From contig CP053175.1 of the NCBI GenBank assembly GCA_014607495.2, positions 3,906,001-3,970,000 on the forward strand: DNA of 64,000 bases. Direction: 5' to 3'. The notes under the pieces were generated by a model, which ran no database searches, was not told the DNA's origin, and saw only the letters and a program-made list of their open reading frames with translations. This DNA is from Carposina sasakii. Lineage: Eukaryota; Arthropoda; Insecta; Lepidoptera; Carposinidae. The translations under genes were made by a program, and so were the position numbers. Below, in pieces: positions 11,263 through 22,169 of this stretch. How positions within the stretch are numbered: the first letter of the stretch is position 1; each line of letters opens with the position of its first letter.

Positions 11263-12779
11263 CAGATTGAGCTCATCTTTAAATTTGTCCTGAATGTGTT
11301 TTTTCTTGTCTGCAACATTTCTTTGTGCTCATTACTTCTCGCTGCCCACTGTTTGAAGTCAAGCCTGTACGCAATATGTAACAGACATTCCATGCAATTT
11401 ATACGGGCGTGTAAGGATGACAAACCAAATTCATATACGTCAGAACACACAGTCTTCGAAGTTACAACATCTAATCGGTTCATTTCTGTTGGTTTTGCTA
11501 AGCACAGGTAGCACGATGCGTTTGATCTGGCTTCAGAAAGGTACGTGCAGACTTTAGCGTCGATCATTGTCATCATTAGATGATGAGTCACCCTGTTATT
11601 ATTACTGCTCTCTGTGGGGATAAGATCCTTAATTTCATCATCCATTTGTCTTTTGTGATCAATTACAACTGCTTCACTCTCTTTTACAAAAGTAAACTGG
11701 ACTGGACGACAATACAAAGCTGAGCATGGTTTTGGGTTCGTCCATAAAGTATTATCTCCATCTGTCAGTTTTAGTGGGACCAAAGAGGTCATAAAAATGC
11801 TGGAATCATCCTGCTCGCCCTCCATTTTCTGCTTGTACCGGCTTTGGTTGGAGGCACCATCAAATCCCCACTTGGATATCAGCTTTAGCTGCTTATTTTG
11901 CACATCGTCAGAAAGACTTTGAAGAATCCTCGTCACTGTGATGTCCAGTAAAGCTTGAAGTGTAATTCGAGCCGATGAATCCGTAACTGACACTGATTGA
12001 TTCGGAGGGTAGCAACTAAGCTTAGTTTGTTGCACTTTGTAGTAAGATGGATATATATCATTAGCACCTTCGCGAATGGCAGCCTCTCGCAATGTAATAT
12101 ATTGCCACTTTGATAGTTTTAGTGAAAGAAGCAATCCAAGCGCTTTCTCTGCTGTAAAAACCACTTTTTTCACTGGTTTTTTAAGCGTCTCACTAATTGT
12201 AGCCGCTGCTTCAGGATTTTTCATCATATATTCGATCACTGAAGCGATATCTCCATGCCCTTCTTCTTTTAAACGTGCTGCAGCTGCATAGGCCAATTCA
12301 CTGGAATCTTCGCTTGTATGGTCATCAGATCTTCTCTTTTTCTGTTTGTTTCCTAGATCTTCAAAGGGTTTTCGGGACCTTTTTGTCATTGTCCCAACAG
12401 ACGATGATGTTACTGCACTAACGGACGATGACGTCGACGGTTCTTGAGAGATGGTGTGTATATCATCAATAGTTTCTCGATTAACCAAAGTTTGCACACA
12501 ACTTGGCCAATCAATATTTGCTTGCAGCCAATTTCCGTACAGTCTTCTGAAATTATCAAGGAATCTGCTGGATTTCTGCCACCTCTGTAAAGCAGCTCGC
12601 GTAAACCTTCGACAAAATTCTTTAACAGTTACTTGATCTTCGACAGAAAGGCAATCGCCTATGCGGGATACAAGTGCACCAAACAATACTTCATGATTAA
12701 ATGAAGTAGTCTCACTTTTTAGAAGAACAAACAAGTCTAAATTGGTGATTAAACTTTCCATTATTTGATTTAAAATCAC
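11259..12779 (-). CDS. Transib transposase, N-terminal and core part
   Basis: 506 codons. Residues 1-110 are a helical N-terminal region; 113-155 are Ser- and Lys/Arg-rich with probable nuclear signals (KRSRKPF, KKRR). The core follows: KWGFDGAS with Asp307 matches the RAG1 region holding the first catalytic Asp (CDGMG). CYLC at 423-426 matches the RAG1 zinc-binding CXXC. FGLSSLHARIN (451-461) matches the conserved LHC segment. I do not assign the second catalytic Asp with confidence. The frame stops at TGA just after the slippery A-AAA-AAC at 11298-11304, where it leaves the homologous frame. An alternative start is Met7. Confidence 0.9.
   Translation of the reverse strand: MILNQIMESLITNLDLFVLLKSETTSFNHEVLFGALVSRIGDCLSVEDQVTVKEFCRRFTRAALQRWQKSSRFLDNFRRLYGNWLQANIDWPSCVQTLVNRETIDDIHTISQEPSTSSSVSAVTSSSVGTMTKRSRKPFEDLGNKQKKRRSDDHTSEDSSELAYAAAARLKEEGHGDIASVIEYMMKNPEAAATISETLKKPVKKVVFTAEKALGLLLSLKLSKWQYITLREAAIREGANDIYPSYYKVQQTKLSCYPPNQSVSVTDSSARITLQALLDITVTRILQSLSDDVQNKQLKLISKWGFDGASNQSRYKQKMEGEQDDSSIFMTSLVPLKLTDGDNTLWTNPKPCSALYCRPVQFTFVKESEAVVIDHKRQMDDEIKDLIPTESSNNNRVTHHLMMTMIDAKVCTYLSEARSNASCYLCLAKPTEMNRLDVVTSKTVCSDVYEFGLSSLHARINCMECLLHIAYRLDFKQWAARSNEHKEMLQTRKNTFRTNLKMSSIC
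11298..11304 (-). promoter_or_regulatory. Slippery heptamer A-AAA-AAC at the frame junction
   Basis: In the upstream frame the codons read AGA AAA AAC ACA. A -1 slip re-reads CAC ATT CAG, which is exactly the downstream transposase frame. The heptamer fits the X-XXY-YYZ rule for programmed -1 frameshifting. A simple loss of one A in the run would look the same, so function is unproven. Confidence 0.5.
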
Positions 12780-13187
12780 AGAGCAAATATTATTTAGTGT
12801 TAACAGTTACACGGATGTGAACAATTTAAATTAAAAGCAAAAGTTTAGTCCTTTTATAGCAAAAAATCGATAATTAGTTAACTACCCCCATTAGACTTTT
12901 CAAAGAAGTACTAAAGAAAACTTATAGTCGACAATATAACACATTAGCACAACTAATTACCACATTAGCTAATCAGAAAAAAGTGATGCAGTCCAAAGAT
13001 TGCATTGTTGCGCGATATTGCTAATTATTTAATCACCTATTTAGTCTCTTCAGAAGCCTAAATTATTAGAATTACTTAATCACTTACCTAGTTACAATGA
13101 AACTAAACAATTACTTAACAATTCTTTATGGTATTTTTAATGTATCTAAAATTGAAAACTTATTTTGGTTGATCAATATCCCACTGA

Positions 13188-13443
13188 GGCCGTGTGGTGT
13201 CCGGCAGAATAGAATAGCACCAACCCTCCATACACAGGGGCGTAAAAGGCGACTAATACGCTTGTATTAGTCGCCGTTTAGCCTGAGCCTCAATAGACCA
13301 GAAAATGGGCAGCAGCATTTTCATTATACTATGGTCTTTTACATCGATCTCCAACCTGCCTGCCAAGCGTGGAGATTATGGCAACATTCTCCCACGGGAG
13401 AGGCTCAGGTCCAGCAGTGGACTGTTATGGGCTGATGATGATG
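13188..13443 (+). mobile_element. SINE nested in the Transib element
   Basis: 256 bp flanked by a perfect 13-bp target duplication AATATCCCACTGA (13175-13187, 13444-13456). Starts GGCCGTGTGGTGTCCGGCAG and ends CAGTGGACTGTTATGGGCTG plus ATGATGATG. Same family as 22170-22430, 25690-25941, 41527-41773 and minus copies at 35072 and 57030. An internal hairpin, GGCGACTAATACG / CGTATTAGTCGCC-like (about 13249-13275), is extra to this copy. Confidence 0.88.
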
Positions 13444-13576
13444 AATATCCCACTGAAAATAGATGTCTAAGTGCGGAAGTACAATAAACTTTTGCCTACC
13501 CTTTTGGAAGTAGACAGGGGATGCTAATTTTATATTTTGCGTTGTTAAAATTCTGTGTTTCTCAACTTAAACACGA

Positions 13577-13930
13577 AAAGGAACCGTTTCGTATGTAAAA
13601 ATAAATAAAAATATTTTGATGATTTTTAAAAAAAAATCGGCAGTGATAACCGTTATTTGTAGTACGTCAAAAAATCATAAATAATTAGTACTAAAACTAC
13701 CTGTAAGGATATTACGGTTTTCCTTGCCGTTTAAGAGATAATTAAATTTTTATTCTAGCTTCATACAAATTTTTCGTAAAAAAATTATAAGTCCTTTGTT
13801 TTTGTGCAGATTGATGCGAGTATCATTTGAGTATATGATAATAACTAGTAGAAGCGATATTCGATTAGAAATTCGGTATTTGCCACTTTTGATTCCTATG
13901 TCTATGAAAGCCGTTTTTCAGCCCACCGTG
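13577..13930 (-). repeat. Right terminal inverted repeat of the Transib element
   Basis: Inverse of 10018-10372. It ends CAGCCCACCGTG followed by the target duplication CGGCA. Confidence 0.93.
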
Positions 13931-13935
13931 CGGCA

Positions 13936-16900
13936 TACTGTTTTTAATCTGTGGTTTCGATGAGTTTTATGGTTACTTTTTTTTCTAAGAATAGATTTTA
14001 GAGTAATTATTTTAAGGGCGATTGGAATTTACGATGAAAAATGTCAATGTTTATTCTTTTAGTAACATAAGTTTAGGAATTTATTGCTTTTAATTACGGT
14101 ACTGACTGAACTAATTTTTAACTTACAAAATTGTAATAATAAAATATAGATTATGACATTTTCTATCATATACATAAAATGACATAAAGAGGACGACTGG
14201 TAGTGACTGGATGGCAAAAACGGAAGACGAAAAACGGGGAGGCCTACGTCCAGCAGTGGACTGCAATAGGCTGACGATGACGACTTAAAATCTATGAGTT
14301 ACTATTATAAAGAGTAGCCACCTCAACTACGGTTTTTGGAATATGCATTAGAGCTGATTGGCTCGCGTTTATTTAGTCTGTGTTAAACAATTCATGGGCA
14401 TAACTACTTTACGTCCGAGAATAAAAAACTAATATTTACTGATAAAATATTGTAGGGCACGTGTCCTGCAATTTTGTAGAAATTATTCTACTGAAAAGTT
14501 GAAATAGCTATCGAAACATATCGCGCGGTTATCAAAGTGCTATTCACTAGAATACATCAGCTGCATCTCTTTCCGTGCATGTCGTAAGAGCCCACTAAGG
14601 GACTCAGGCTAGCAAGCAACTTATCACTGCTCATTACCATCTTTCCCCATGCTAAAAGTGGCTGTGGGATGTTCTCTATGATCCTGCAGTTCTGGCTACA
14701 TCGTTTCGGGAACATAGACAGTGGTCATAGGAATTATTACTACAAAGCCGCGAGCTACTTATTGCTAAAAAATTTAGTAGAAGTACGAAACACTCATCGT
14801 ACGAGTCCAGTAGAGGCCGTATCATAATTCCTATGCCGAATTTCGGAACTAACATTTTCTAAACGCAGTGACACTGAAAATGTAGTCATACACATAGTAA
14901 CTAGCGCCATTATCCGACAACTTTTTTCCCTCTTCACGCGGATGCATTTAGTAGTTTAGTATAAAAATAGCCATATTTCCTAAAGCACTTTAGGAACGGA
15001 AACTAAAAATACAGAACGCGCCATCCCTTCGTCTGTCGGTGAATCACCGTCTATGTATGTATGTTTATTTTTAGACGTGGTTTAGCTTTTAAAGTTTAGA
15101 GTTGTTATTGTTAAACCCCCCTGTCTATGGTAATGGATTTTAGGGATTTTAATTCGAAAATGAAAATTTTAGAATAGTATTTACTTGTGGCTTGTTGTTT
15201 TATTCATTTGAATATAAAATCGACAGATTAGGTTATCGTAATCGCCATAAGTGTTGTAGGTGCGATAAGGAAATAAAAAATAATATTGGGAATTTTTTTT
15301 TTAATTTTTTTTTTTAAATATAAGGTACTTTCCCAACCATTCAAAACATCTTCAAATTCAAAATTTCGTTTCATTTCAAAATATGGTACCCAGAACTTCA
15401 AGATTACGAATATGATCTTAGACCCACGTTTAACATAGCAGGCCATTTTTTAAAAATATATTTAATAGGCTTACGCTTGACCACAACGCGCCTGATGGTA
15501 AGCACCGTTGCTAAGATGGAGCGCGCTTGCCTAAAAGAAACCAGGTCACTCTCGACAATATCAAACCAGTGACAACCTAGCTCATCGCCTAAAAGAATGT
15601 CCTTAACTTCCTTAATTGACACGACATGCACAGAAGGTGATGCAACTGATGTTCTCTAGTAAAGACTCGCATCAGCACAGGAATCTATAAAATAAAGTCA
15701 CCCAAAATGGCGCTTTTCCCTGATTGGTGGATACGTCTCGGAATCACGTTGGCTAATTAGTAGGTGTAATATTTATACAAGCCCAATAGTGGTTAATGAT
15801 ATGTTTTGTTTAATTGTCATTGGATAGGATATTTACAAGTGCGAATACATTAATAAGTTCCGGTTTTAATTGGTCTTAATTAACACTTCTCTAGGTATTA
15901 AGTGACTACTTGAAATTTGTTATTTTTTTATGTTTCCCTTGTATGTTCCATACATTATAGTCACGTACATTCTCACTAAAGAACTTTGGACATAAGTTTG
16001 CAGATTACACACCCACCTATTAAGTATCGCGTGGGAAGAGGTGAGCCTACTGCCGCATATCGTTAACGACCGGTATCGAAACCATTGAAGAAAATGTTTC
16101 TCCGTCATAGGCTTTATAAAAAATAGTAATAAAATAATCATTCATTCATATATTCACACGTTGCTTATTATGACAATTTTCGTATCCTTAACTAACATTC
16201 TATTCACAAATCATTAATTTATAAATAGAATATAGAATAGAATATTTATTTCTGCAAGAAACGTGGTACATAAAGATCTTATTATTTAGTTAGAGTAATA
16301 ATATTGGTTCAGCACATTTCACCAGAGTCTGGCATGCAAAATTTAAAATTAATAATATGTATTCTAAATTACATTATAAATATCTGATATCACACAAAGC
16401 AATGTCACAAAGTACAAAAAATCTAATAATTACAATTATACTCGGATCTAATAATTCCACATTTATACGTTATGTCAAAATATTATTTGCGGTTCTTATA
16501 TTTGAAGACGGAATAGAAACATTCCTGAGTTAGGTTAGGTTAGTGTTCCTAGCACCATTAAATTCTGATTCTAAACTTAATATAGGAAATAACTATTTGT
16601 CAGAAAAAAGCAAAAATACCTACCTATACGAGTATTTTAATACCGTTTAAACTTTGACTTAATTTTTGTAATAGTTCAGAACCTCCATTTATCTTGCTAA
16701 AAGTTCCACTGGATCACTCTTTTGGGAACACTGCCAACCGCAATAGGATTTTAAATTCGAATACTTTATGATAACATAGGCATTATATTTTTATTTTGGA
16801 AATTTGTGAAGCCTCGTAAAAAGTATGTAACTATGTAATAAAAGAGGCTATGTTTACTAGTTTCGTGTATAATGGGTAGGTACTAACGTAACCAAAAAAT

Positions 16901-18086
16901 CTAACAGAGACCTATTTCTATTTTTTTTATCACGTTACTTTCTTCACTCCTGACAAATTTAAGTAAAAAAATCGTAGTCATATGTACCCAAATTATCTCC
17001 AAAAGTCAATTCAATCGTAGATAAGTTAATGAATTCCTTTACAGAGAGGTTAATAAAGATTATTTTAGGTTATAAAACTAAATGGTAACCATTTAGAGGG
17101 CGATGTAAAGTGGATTTTAATGACTGATTTATTAATTAATGTTACATGGAACATACTTATTTCCCAGTAGTAAAACTAACCATAAATCTACTTATAAATA
17201 TCCAAAGCGAAGTTATCCAACTTAACTTTTATCATAAAAATCATGACACGTTTATTTTTAATCAAATTCTACGTTCAAACGTTAGTTCGAAGTTCAAAAT
17301 ACATTAATCCAGCTCGGTACCTAATTGTCTGGCTACAGACACAGACATCCGGCAGCTACAACAAAAAGAAATTTTAAAAAAGGAACCAAGAAAACTTCTC
17401 GTTAGTTACAACTGCATTGCAATTTTTTCCGTTCCGTTTTCGAGAAGTTCCAGGGCTATTATTAACATAAGTTCGTATAAGTTCCGCGGAACTATTCCGA
17501 GATTTAGTGCTCCTTGCGATTTACGTTTAGTTCGCATTCGAATAATATTTTTAAAATACAACAGACTAAAGTAAACTCGTATTTTCCGCTTGGCTGTTTG
17601 TAGTTATTTGGCTCCTATTTTTATACCGAGTGAGGAATAAAATTTTGCAGATTTAAATATGGTGGTTAAAATTGGAGCATTTTCGATAGGTTAATTGGCA
17701 GCCATCGATATTTAAGTCAATTTGGCACGTTAGTTAAAAGGTGCTTACATTTTTAAATTTTGAATGTGATTGTGACCGAATTTGTTATTTTAGTAAACTT
17801 GGCGTTATTTTACATACGGCTGTGTTCTCCACAAGGGGTTAGCTAGATAGAAATATCTGAAGTAGAATATTTTACCTAGCTAGTAGGTATAGATAATATA
17901 GTTCTCTTAAGCATTTAGGTTATGGTTGAGTAACTTTTTGAATTTAGTTTTAAAATTCCTTTTTTAATCTAAACTGAAAAAATCCTTGTATTATCCTGTA
18001 CTATTCTCGAATATTTAAAGCTTAGGTGTAACAAAACTTCCAACCCTTTGAATACCATAACTAATTTTAACCTCTGTTTGTTTCAG
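13936..18086. other. Region upstream of the Rst/Kirre gene
   Basis: No coding exon recognised. It holds a repeat tail at 14189-14284 (GGAGGCCTACGTCCAGCAGT with a GACGATGACGAC tail), a copy of the CATGTCGTAAGAG family at 14555-14720, and a LINE 3'-end-like segment at about 15460-15670 (GCGCCTGATGGTAAGCACCG). The rest is AT-rich. The promoter of the host gene should lie here or farther upstream but I cannot place it. Confidence 0.5.
14555..14720 (+). repeat. CATGTCGTAAGAG repeat family copy
   Basis: Order of blocks: ATCAGCTGCATCTCTTTCCG, TGCATGTCGTAAGAGCCCAC, GGCTAGCAAGCAACTTATCA, CTGCAGTTCTGGCTACATCG, TTTCGGGAACATAG. The same order is seen at 21620-21800 and 22905-23085, with fragments at 34380-34470, 60645-60735 and 63786-63815. 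Confidence 0.75.
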
Positions 18087-18324
18087 ATAAGCTGCTGCAC
18101 GCCCAAAAATCTCCATAAATCACTACAACACCAATTAATCATAACCGAACGAGCTAAAAAAATATGGCGCCTAAATTCAATGCTTCTATATTTAAACTAG
18201 CATTCGAATGCAGGGGTAGGTGAACGTGAATGGAACTTCCGTTTAAAAATGTGAATTTTAAAAAATAGAACCCCGGATTTCCTTGTTATGTTGGCAACGG
18301 AAGAGTAAGTGAGTGAAGTGAAAA
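18087..18324 (+). promoter_or_regulatory. Probable 5' UTR with three short uORFs
   Basis: An acceptor-like tract, CTCTGTTTGTTTCAG, ends at 18086, so a non-coding exon segment may begin at 18087 and run into the start codon at 18325. Three upstream ATGs each open a short frame: 18164-18223 (19 codons), 18230-18268 (12 codons) and 18288-18308 (6 codons). None overlaps the main start. The acceptor is an inference; the uORFs are seen directly. Confidence 0.45.
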
Positions 18325-18483
18325 ATGTCAAACTATAAATGTAGACTCAGGGTGGTGGTGTCCCCACTGTTTCTGCTTTTACGGACTACGAAGTGTTTGA
18401 TTTTTTATTTTTCGCTAGTGTTTTTGTTCGGTGTTTGTGGTGGTTATCAGGAACAGAAGTTTGCTATGGAGCCGCAGGATCAG
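18325..18483 (+). CDS. kirre/rst: Exon 1: signal peptide and mature N-terminus
   Basis: Codons 1-53. A basic N-region (NYKCRLR) precedes two hydrophobic runs, VVVSPLFLLL and CLIFYFSLVFLFGVCGG, with likely cleavage after CGG. The mature start EQKFAMEPQDQ is the family hallmark just before D1. Met at 18325 is the only in-frame start that gives a signal peptide. Donor CAG|gtaatt, phase 0. Confidence 0.93.
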
Positions 18484-20404
18484 GTAATTTTTTTAAAGTT
18501 ATTATAATTATTTTATTTTATTTATTTATTTTATATGGCTAATAAAACAAGTTACAATCTGTAAATATAATTCTACAAATTCTTAAAATTAAACTAGACT
18601 GTAACTGTTTACAATATTGGCACATTAATATACAATATTCTAAGCACATCACATCATTAGAAAACGAAAATTAAAAATAAACACAATTTAAATTTAGAAA
18701 AATAAAAATTACAACAAAAGAAAATCTTAAACTATTAACAATTTAAAATTCTACGAAGCGAGTGGAATATATGAGGAATATGAATTAACTTTTCATAGTG
18801 AATCATATTAGCTAGCGACAGGTCTTGGGTTCGATTCTCTGTTAGGGCCAGTTTTTTTGTGTGTATAAGTAAGCTTACTGTTATTCAAACGTTTGTCTAG
18901 CTTTGGTTCTTTTGACATATTTTAACTACTTAATAGTGAAATTGAACTACACTTATTATTAGTAGTAAATTCATTTTAATACTTGCTAAAAAATATTCTT
19001 ATCAGTCTATGTAGTCACTAACTTTATAAAGCTTTATATTACGCAAATTAGGCATTACAGTAAATAATATTATCATAAGTTTTTACGTATCCATACCCAG
19101 TAATAAAACCTGGCATTCTACTAATTGGCCCCAAACTTCGTATTCCATTTAAAAAATATCGAAACTGCTTGTTAAAACCTCTTAGGTAATATCTATCTAC
19201 GGAAACACATCACATATTCCTCTCGCTACGTAGAATTTTAAATTAAATAATAAACTGTACTGTTTCTCACATATTTCGGGATCCATTTTGTATTCATGAC
19301 TCCGATCCTAAAGAGTTCTCGATACGTTAACGATCTCTTTTGAACTCGGAAAAGTTTCGCTTCGAAAATTTAGCAATTTTCCTTCTATGCTCCAATAAAA
19401 TTTTGAGAACTTATTTTCGGGCTCGCTTAACTTTTTTATTATAATATTTGAGGCTCACTTACCATTTATTTTATGGTCTTTTTATTTGTACAAATAAGTG
19501 TTATTATTATCTTCATCCTCAGTACTGATTACCCTCAGCTGCGGACTGTAGTGATGATTTCATAAGTCTATCAAGCAGATTTTTATATTCACTAGGCGCT
19601 TAGTAGTTTTGAGTAATAAATAAGGGGGTCAAAAGTGGCTCCAAATGGTTTCTGTAATATTACACACGGTGCTGCTCGCCAGTTCTTTTAGCTTGAACTT
19701 GGCTTGACACTCTACCGCGTGTCTAAATTTTACTATTTAACTTTTTAAACTAGGCCCACACTAAGATCCCTAAGATGTGGGTACCGCAACCGTATACATA
19801 CATAGATAAAAACAAAAGCGTCCATAATTCGGAAACGAACATCGATATTCATCACATCAGTATCAACTCCTGCTGAGATTAGAACCTAAGATCTATGCCG
19901 CGAAAGGCATGGTCACTTCTAACACTATAGGGACTACCTACGCCAATCGGGTCAATGACACAAAATTGATATGAATCGTATATTATCTATAATTAAGATT
20001 AGTTAAGCCAGCCTTACAATATAAAATCTCTGAATATAAAACAAATCTAGTTTACCGAAAACCCAACCAATTCAGAATCAATCTAAATCTAAGTTATTAT
20101 CCGTACCAAGCGTTTATTTCACTTGCTCAGCAGAAACCACGAGTTCGTTGTACAAGCTAATGTAAGCACTTTACACACATAGGGCATTCTAACTTCAGTT
20201 CGTGTATTAAGTACTGGTTGTTTCTTTAGCGTTACCTACTGTTATGTGGTGATAATGTTTTGATAAACGGTACAATGATTGTATGAGTTGAATTTTTTTC
20301 TCTCCTTTTCTACTTTTCCTTTTTTAATTTTATGAATTGTATCAGGCGTCACTATTCAATATAGACTTTTTTAATTTGTCATTCGAGTCATTGACGTCTC
20401 CTTA

Positions 20405-20803
20405 TGGGGGGTTTACATGGGTCGATTTCCGCCGTGCGGCTAATCACTTCACAAATCGCCTGGGCACGCCGCATCAACCGTCCGTTTACACTGGTAACTA
20501 AAATCGCATGGAACTCGGCCATTTCCTTCGAAAATGTTGACCAGTATAGGCGTTTGCAGTAGTAGAACAACGTGCGCAAATTGGCGCGAAAACACCTCAT
20601 GCGGCGGGCGATCGCCTGCAACTGATCGTTTACACAGTCGATTTTAGTCACCAACGCATGCAGCGGGGCGCAGCACGCCTTAAAGTTGGATGCCTACCAA
20701 CTTTGGGGCTTGCGACTTTAGTCACCTGCGATCTAGCCGAATTGCCATTTAGACGGTCGATTTTTGCCGTGCGGCCAAAGTAGTCACCCGTGTAAACCCC
20801 GCA
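20405..20803. mobile_element. PIF/Harbinger-like MITE, 399 bp
   Basis: Ends TGGGGGGTTTACATGGGT and its inverse ACCCGTGTAAACCCCGCA are flanked by TTA on both sides (20402-20404, 20804-20806), the 3-bp duplication of this superfamily. GC content is well above the intron. The 88-codon frame on the minus strand (20388-20654) crosses the left end and shows no known domain, so it is not called a gene. Confidence 0.8.
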
Positions 20804-21050
20804 TTACTTACTATTACTCGACTGTGCCAAAAGGAAGATTATATTTCTTTCTAGTGTATTTATTTGATACTTTCTAGAGTCAAACGGCTTATCGCATTTA
20901 AGATTAAGAGGTATCATATTAGACTAGTTTTCGGTAGTCGGGAGAGTGACAATAGATCAAATTTTTTACGCGATTTTATGGTTTTTATTTTTTTGTCTTA
21001 GTCGTGAGAGTGACGCTTGGTCTAAATATTTACGCAAGGTTTTTTATATA

Positions 21051-21382
21051 CAGGGTATATTTTAGTCGTCAACGTTCCCGAAAACTACCTGGGAAGTATC
21101 TGGTTCCCAAAATATTAGGGTCCAAATTGAGTAAATAGACTGCGTTTTTCTGCATAAATGCACATAGACGCGCGTTGCAAGATTTTTGCACGAGAAATAA
21201 TTAATATAGGTATATGTCTATGAAAAAACTAGCATAAACACTGGACACTATAAATTTCCCCCGATCAAGTAATTGAAAAAAAAATTACATTATTTTCCAG
21301 CATTTTTTTTTGCATAGACTTACTTTATTTGACGTATAGAGTACCTTCCCCTCGTTAAGGGTGGTAACGAAAAAATACCCTG
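21051..21382 (-). mobile_element. Mariner-like MITE abutting exon 2
   Basis: Inverted ends CAGGGTATATTTT / AAAAAATACCCTG flanked by TA dinucleotides. Internal blocks (CTAATATTTTGGGAACCAGA, GCAGAAAAACGCAGTCTATT, TTATAGTGTCCAGTGTTTA on the minus strand) recur at 55342-56038 and partly at 7918-7973. Only 26 bases separate its right end from the exon 2 start. Confidence 0.82.
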
Positions 21383-21408
21383 TATATAATTGAGATCATT
21401 TTCTACAG

Positions 21409-21559
21409 ACTGCAGTCGTCGGCTCAAGAGTGACCTTACCCTGTCGGGTGGAGAACAAGGCAGGTCAACTGCAGTGGACGAAAGACGACTTCGGCCTGGG
21501 CCTACATAGGGAGCTGAGCGGTTACGACCGGTATAAAATGATCGGCAGCGACGAAGAAG
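21409..21559 (+). CDS. kirre/rst: Exon 2: first half of Ig domain 1
   Basis: Codons 54-103 plus one base. VGSRVTLPCRV carries the B-strand Cys65; QLQWTKDDFGLG contains the core Trp and the strongly conserved family signature; GSDEEG ends the exon. Acceptor ttctacag, donor gtaaga, phase 1. D1 is the domain used for homophilic and heterophilic contacts in this family (established knowledge). Confidence 0.96.
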
Positions 21560-21921
21560 GTAAGAATAATTATTGATGGTGATTTTTTATCTGTAGGTAC
21601 TGGTGCAGGGCTTTATGTACATCAGCTGTATCTACTTCTGTGCATGTCGTAAGAGTTGACTACAGAACTTGGGTGATGTTGCAGGTTGCTAGGAAATTGT
21701 CACTCATTTACATACTGTGCTATGCCATCGCTATGCTAAAGGTGACTAAGGTCTTCTTAATAACCGTGCAGTTCTGGCTTCTCCATTTCGGGAACCTGTT
21801 GTGTGTCTAAGTAAGTATGTATGTATTTAATCAGTATATTACGGTTCACAATCTCTCGAGAATCCGTAAACTGGCTAGATAGATTATAATCGAAAAATAA
21901 CTAGCATTTTAATGTAAAAAC

Positions 21922-22160
21922 GTATAATACTACAGCTGCTTCTCTTCCCGGGCATACTGTACAGGTCAGTAGAGGGACAAGAGGCTCTTGGTGTTTTGTA
22001 GGCGATGGTCTGACCACCTGTCACTACTAACCGAAGTTGTATATCTCAACTATACCCTTAAAATTGGTCAGAAGTGTCACCATGTGGTCCTATCGGCCCT
22101 TGGTGCTCTGCCTACCTCGTAAGGGATAAAGGCGGGAATATATATATATGTATGTATGTA
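21922..22160 (+). repeat. Repeat family with GGGATAAAGGCG-TATG tail
   Basis: ACGTATAATACTACAGCTGC...CTCAACTATACCCTTAAAAT...CTCTGCCTACCTCGTAAGGG followed by ATAAAGGCGGGAATATATAT. Same family at 40320-40557 (plus) and 45648-45765 (minus). The body start resembles the CATGTCGTAAGAG family, so the two may share an origin. Confidence 0.75.
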
Positions 22161-22169
22161 TTTTAATGT

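Larger units (their letters stand above)
10018..13930 (-). mobile_element. Transib DNA transposon (RAG1-related), 3.9 kb
   Basis: Both ends start with the heptamer CACGGTG (10018-10024; inverted 13924-13930) and are flanked by the 5-bp GC-rich duplication CGGCA (10013-10017, 13931-13935), as expected for Transib. The inverted repeats are about 355 bp (10018-10372 and 13577-13930). Inside, on the minus strand, is a transposase in two abutting frames, 12779-11259 and 11262-10648. A SINE is nested at 13188-13443. Transib is the superfamily from which RAG1 and the V(D)J signal heptamer derive (established knowledge). Apart from the frame change the element looks nearly intact and may be young. 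Confidence 0.95.
18484..21408 (+). other. Intron 1
   Basis: 2.9 kb. Contains a tRNA-derived relic near 18815-18850 (GGGTTCGATTCTC), a second at 19740-19960 in minus sense, a Harbinger-like MITE (20405-20803) and a mariner-like MITE (21051-21382) that ends 26 bp before exon 2. No other exon seen. Confidence 0.8.

Noticed and set aside
20388..20654. 88-codon minus-strand frame as a gene
   Set aside because: It spans the end of a TTA-flanked Harbinger-like MITE and matches no family I know.
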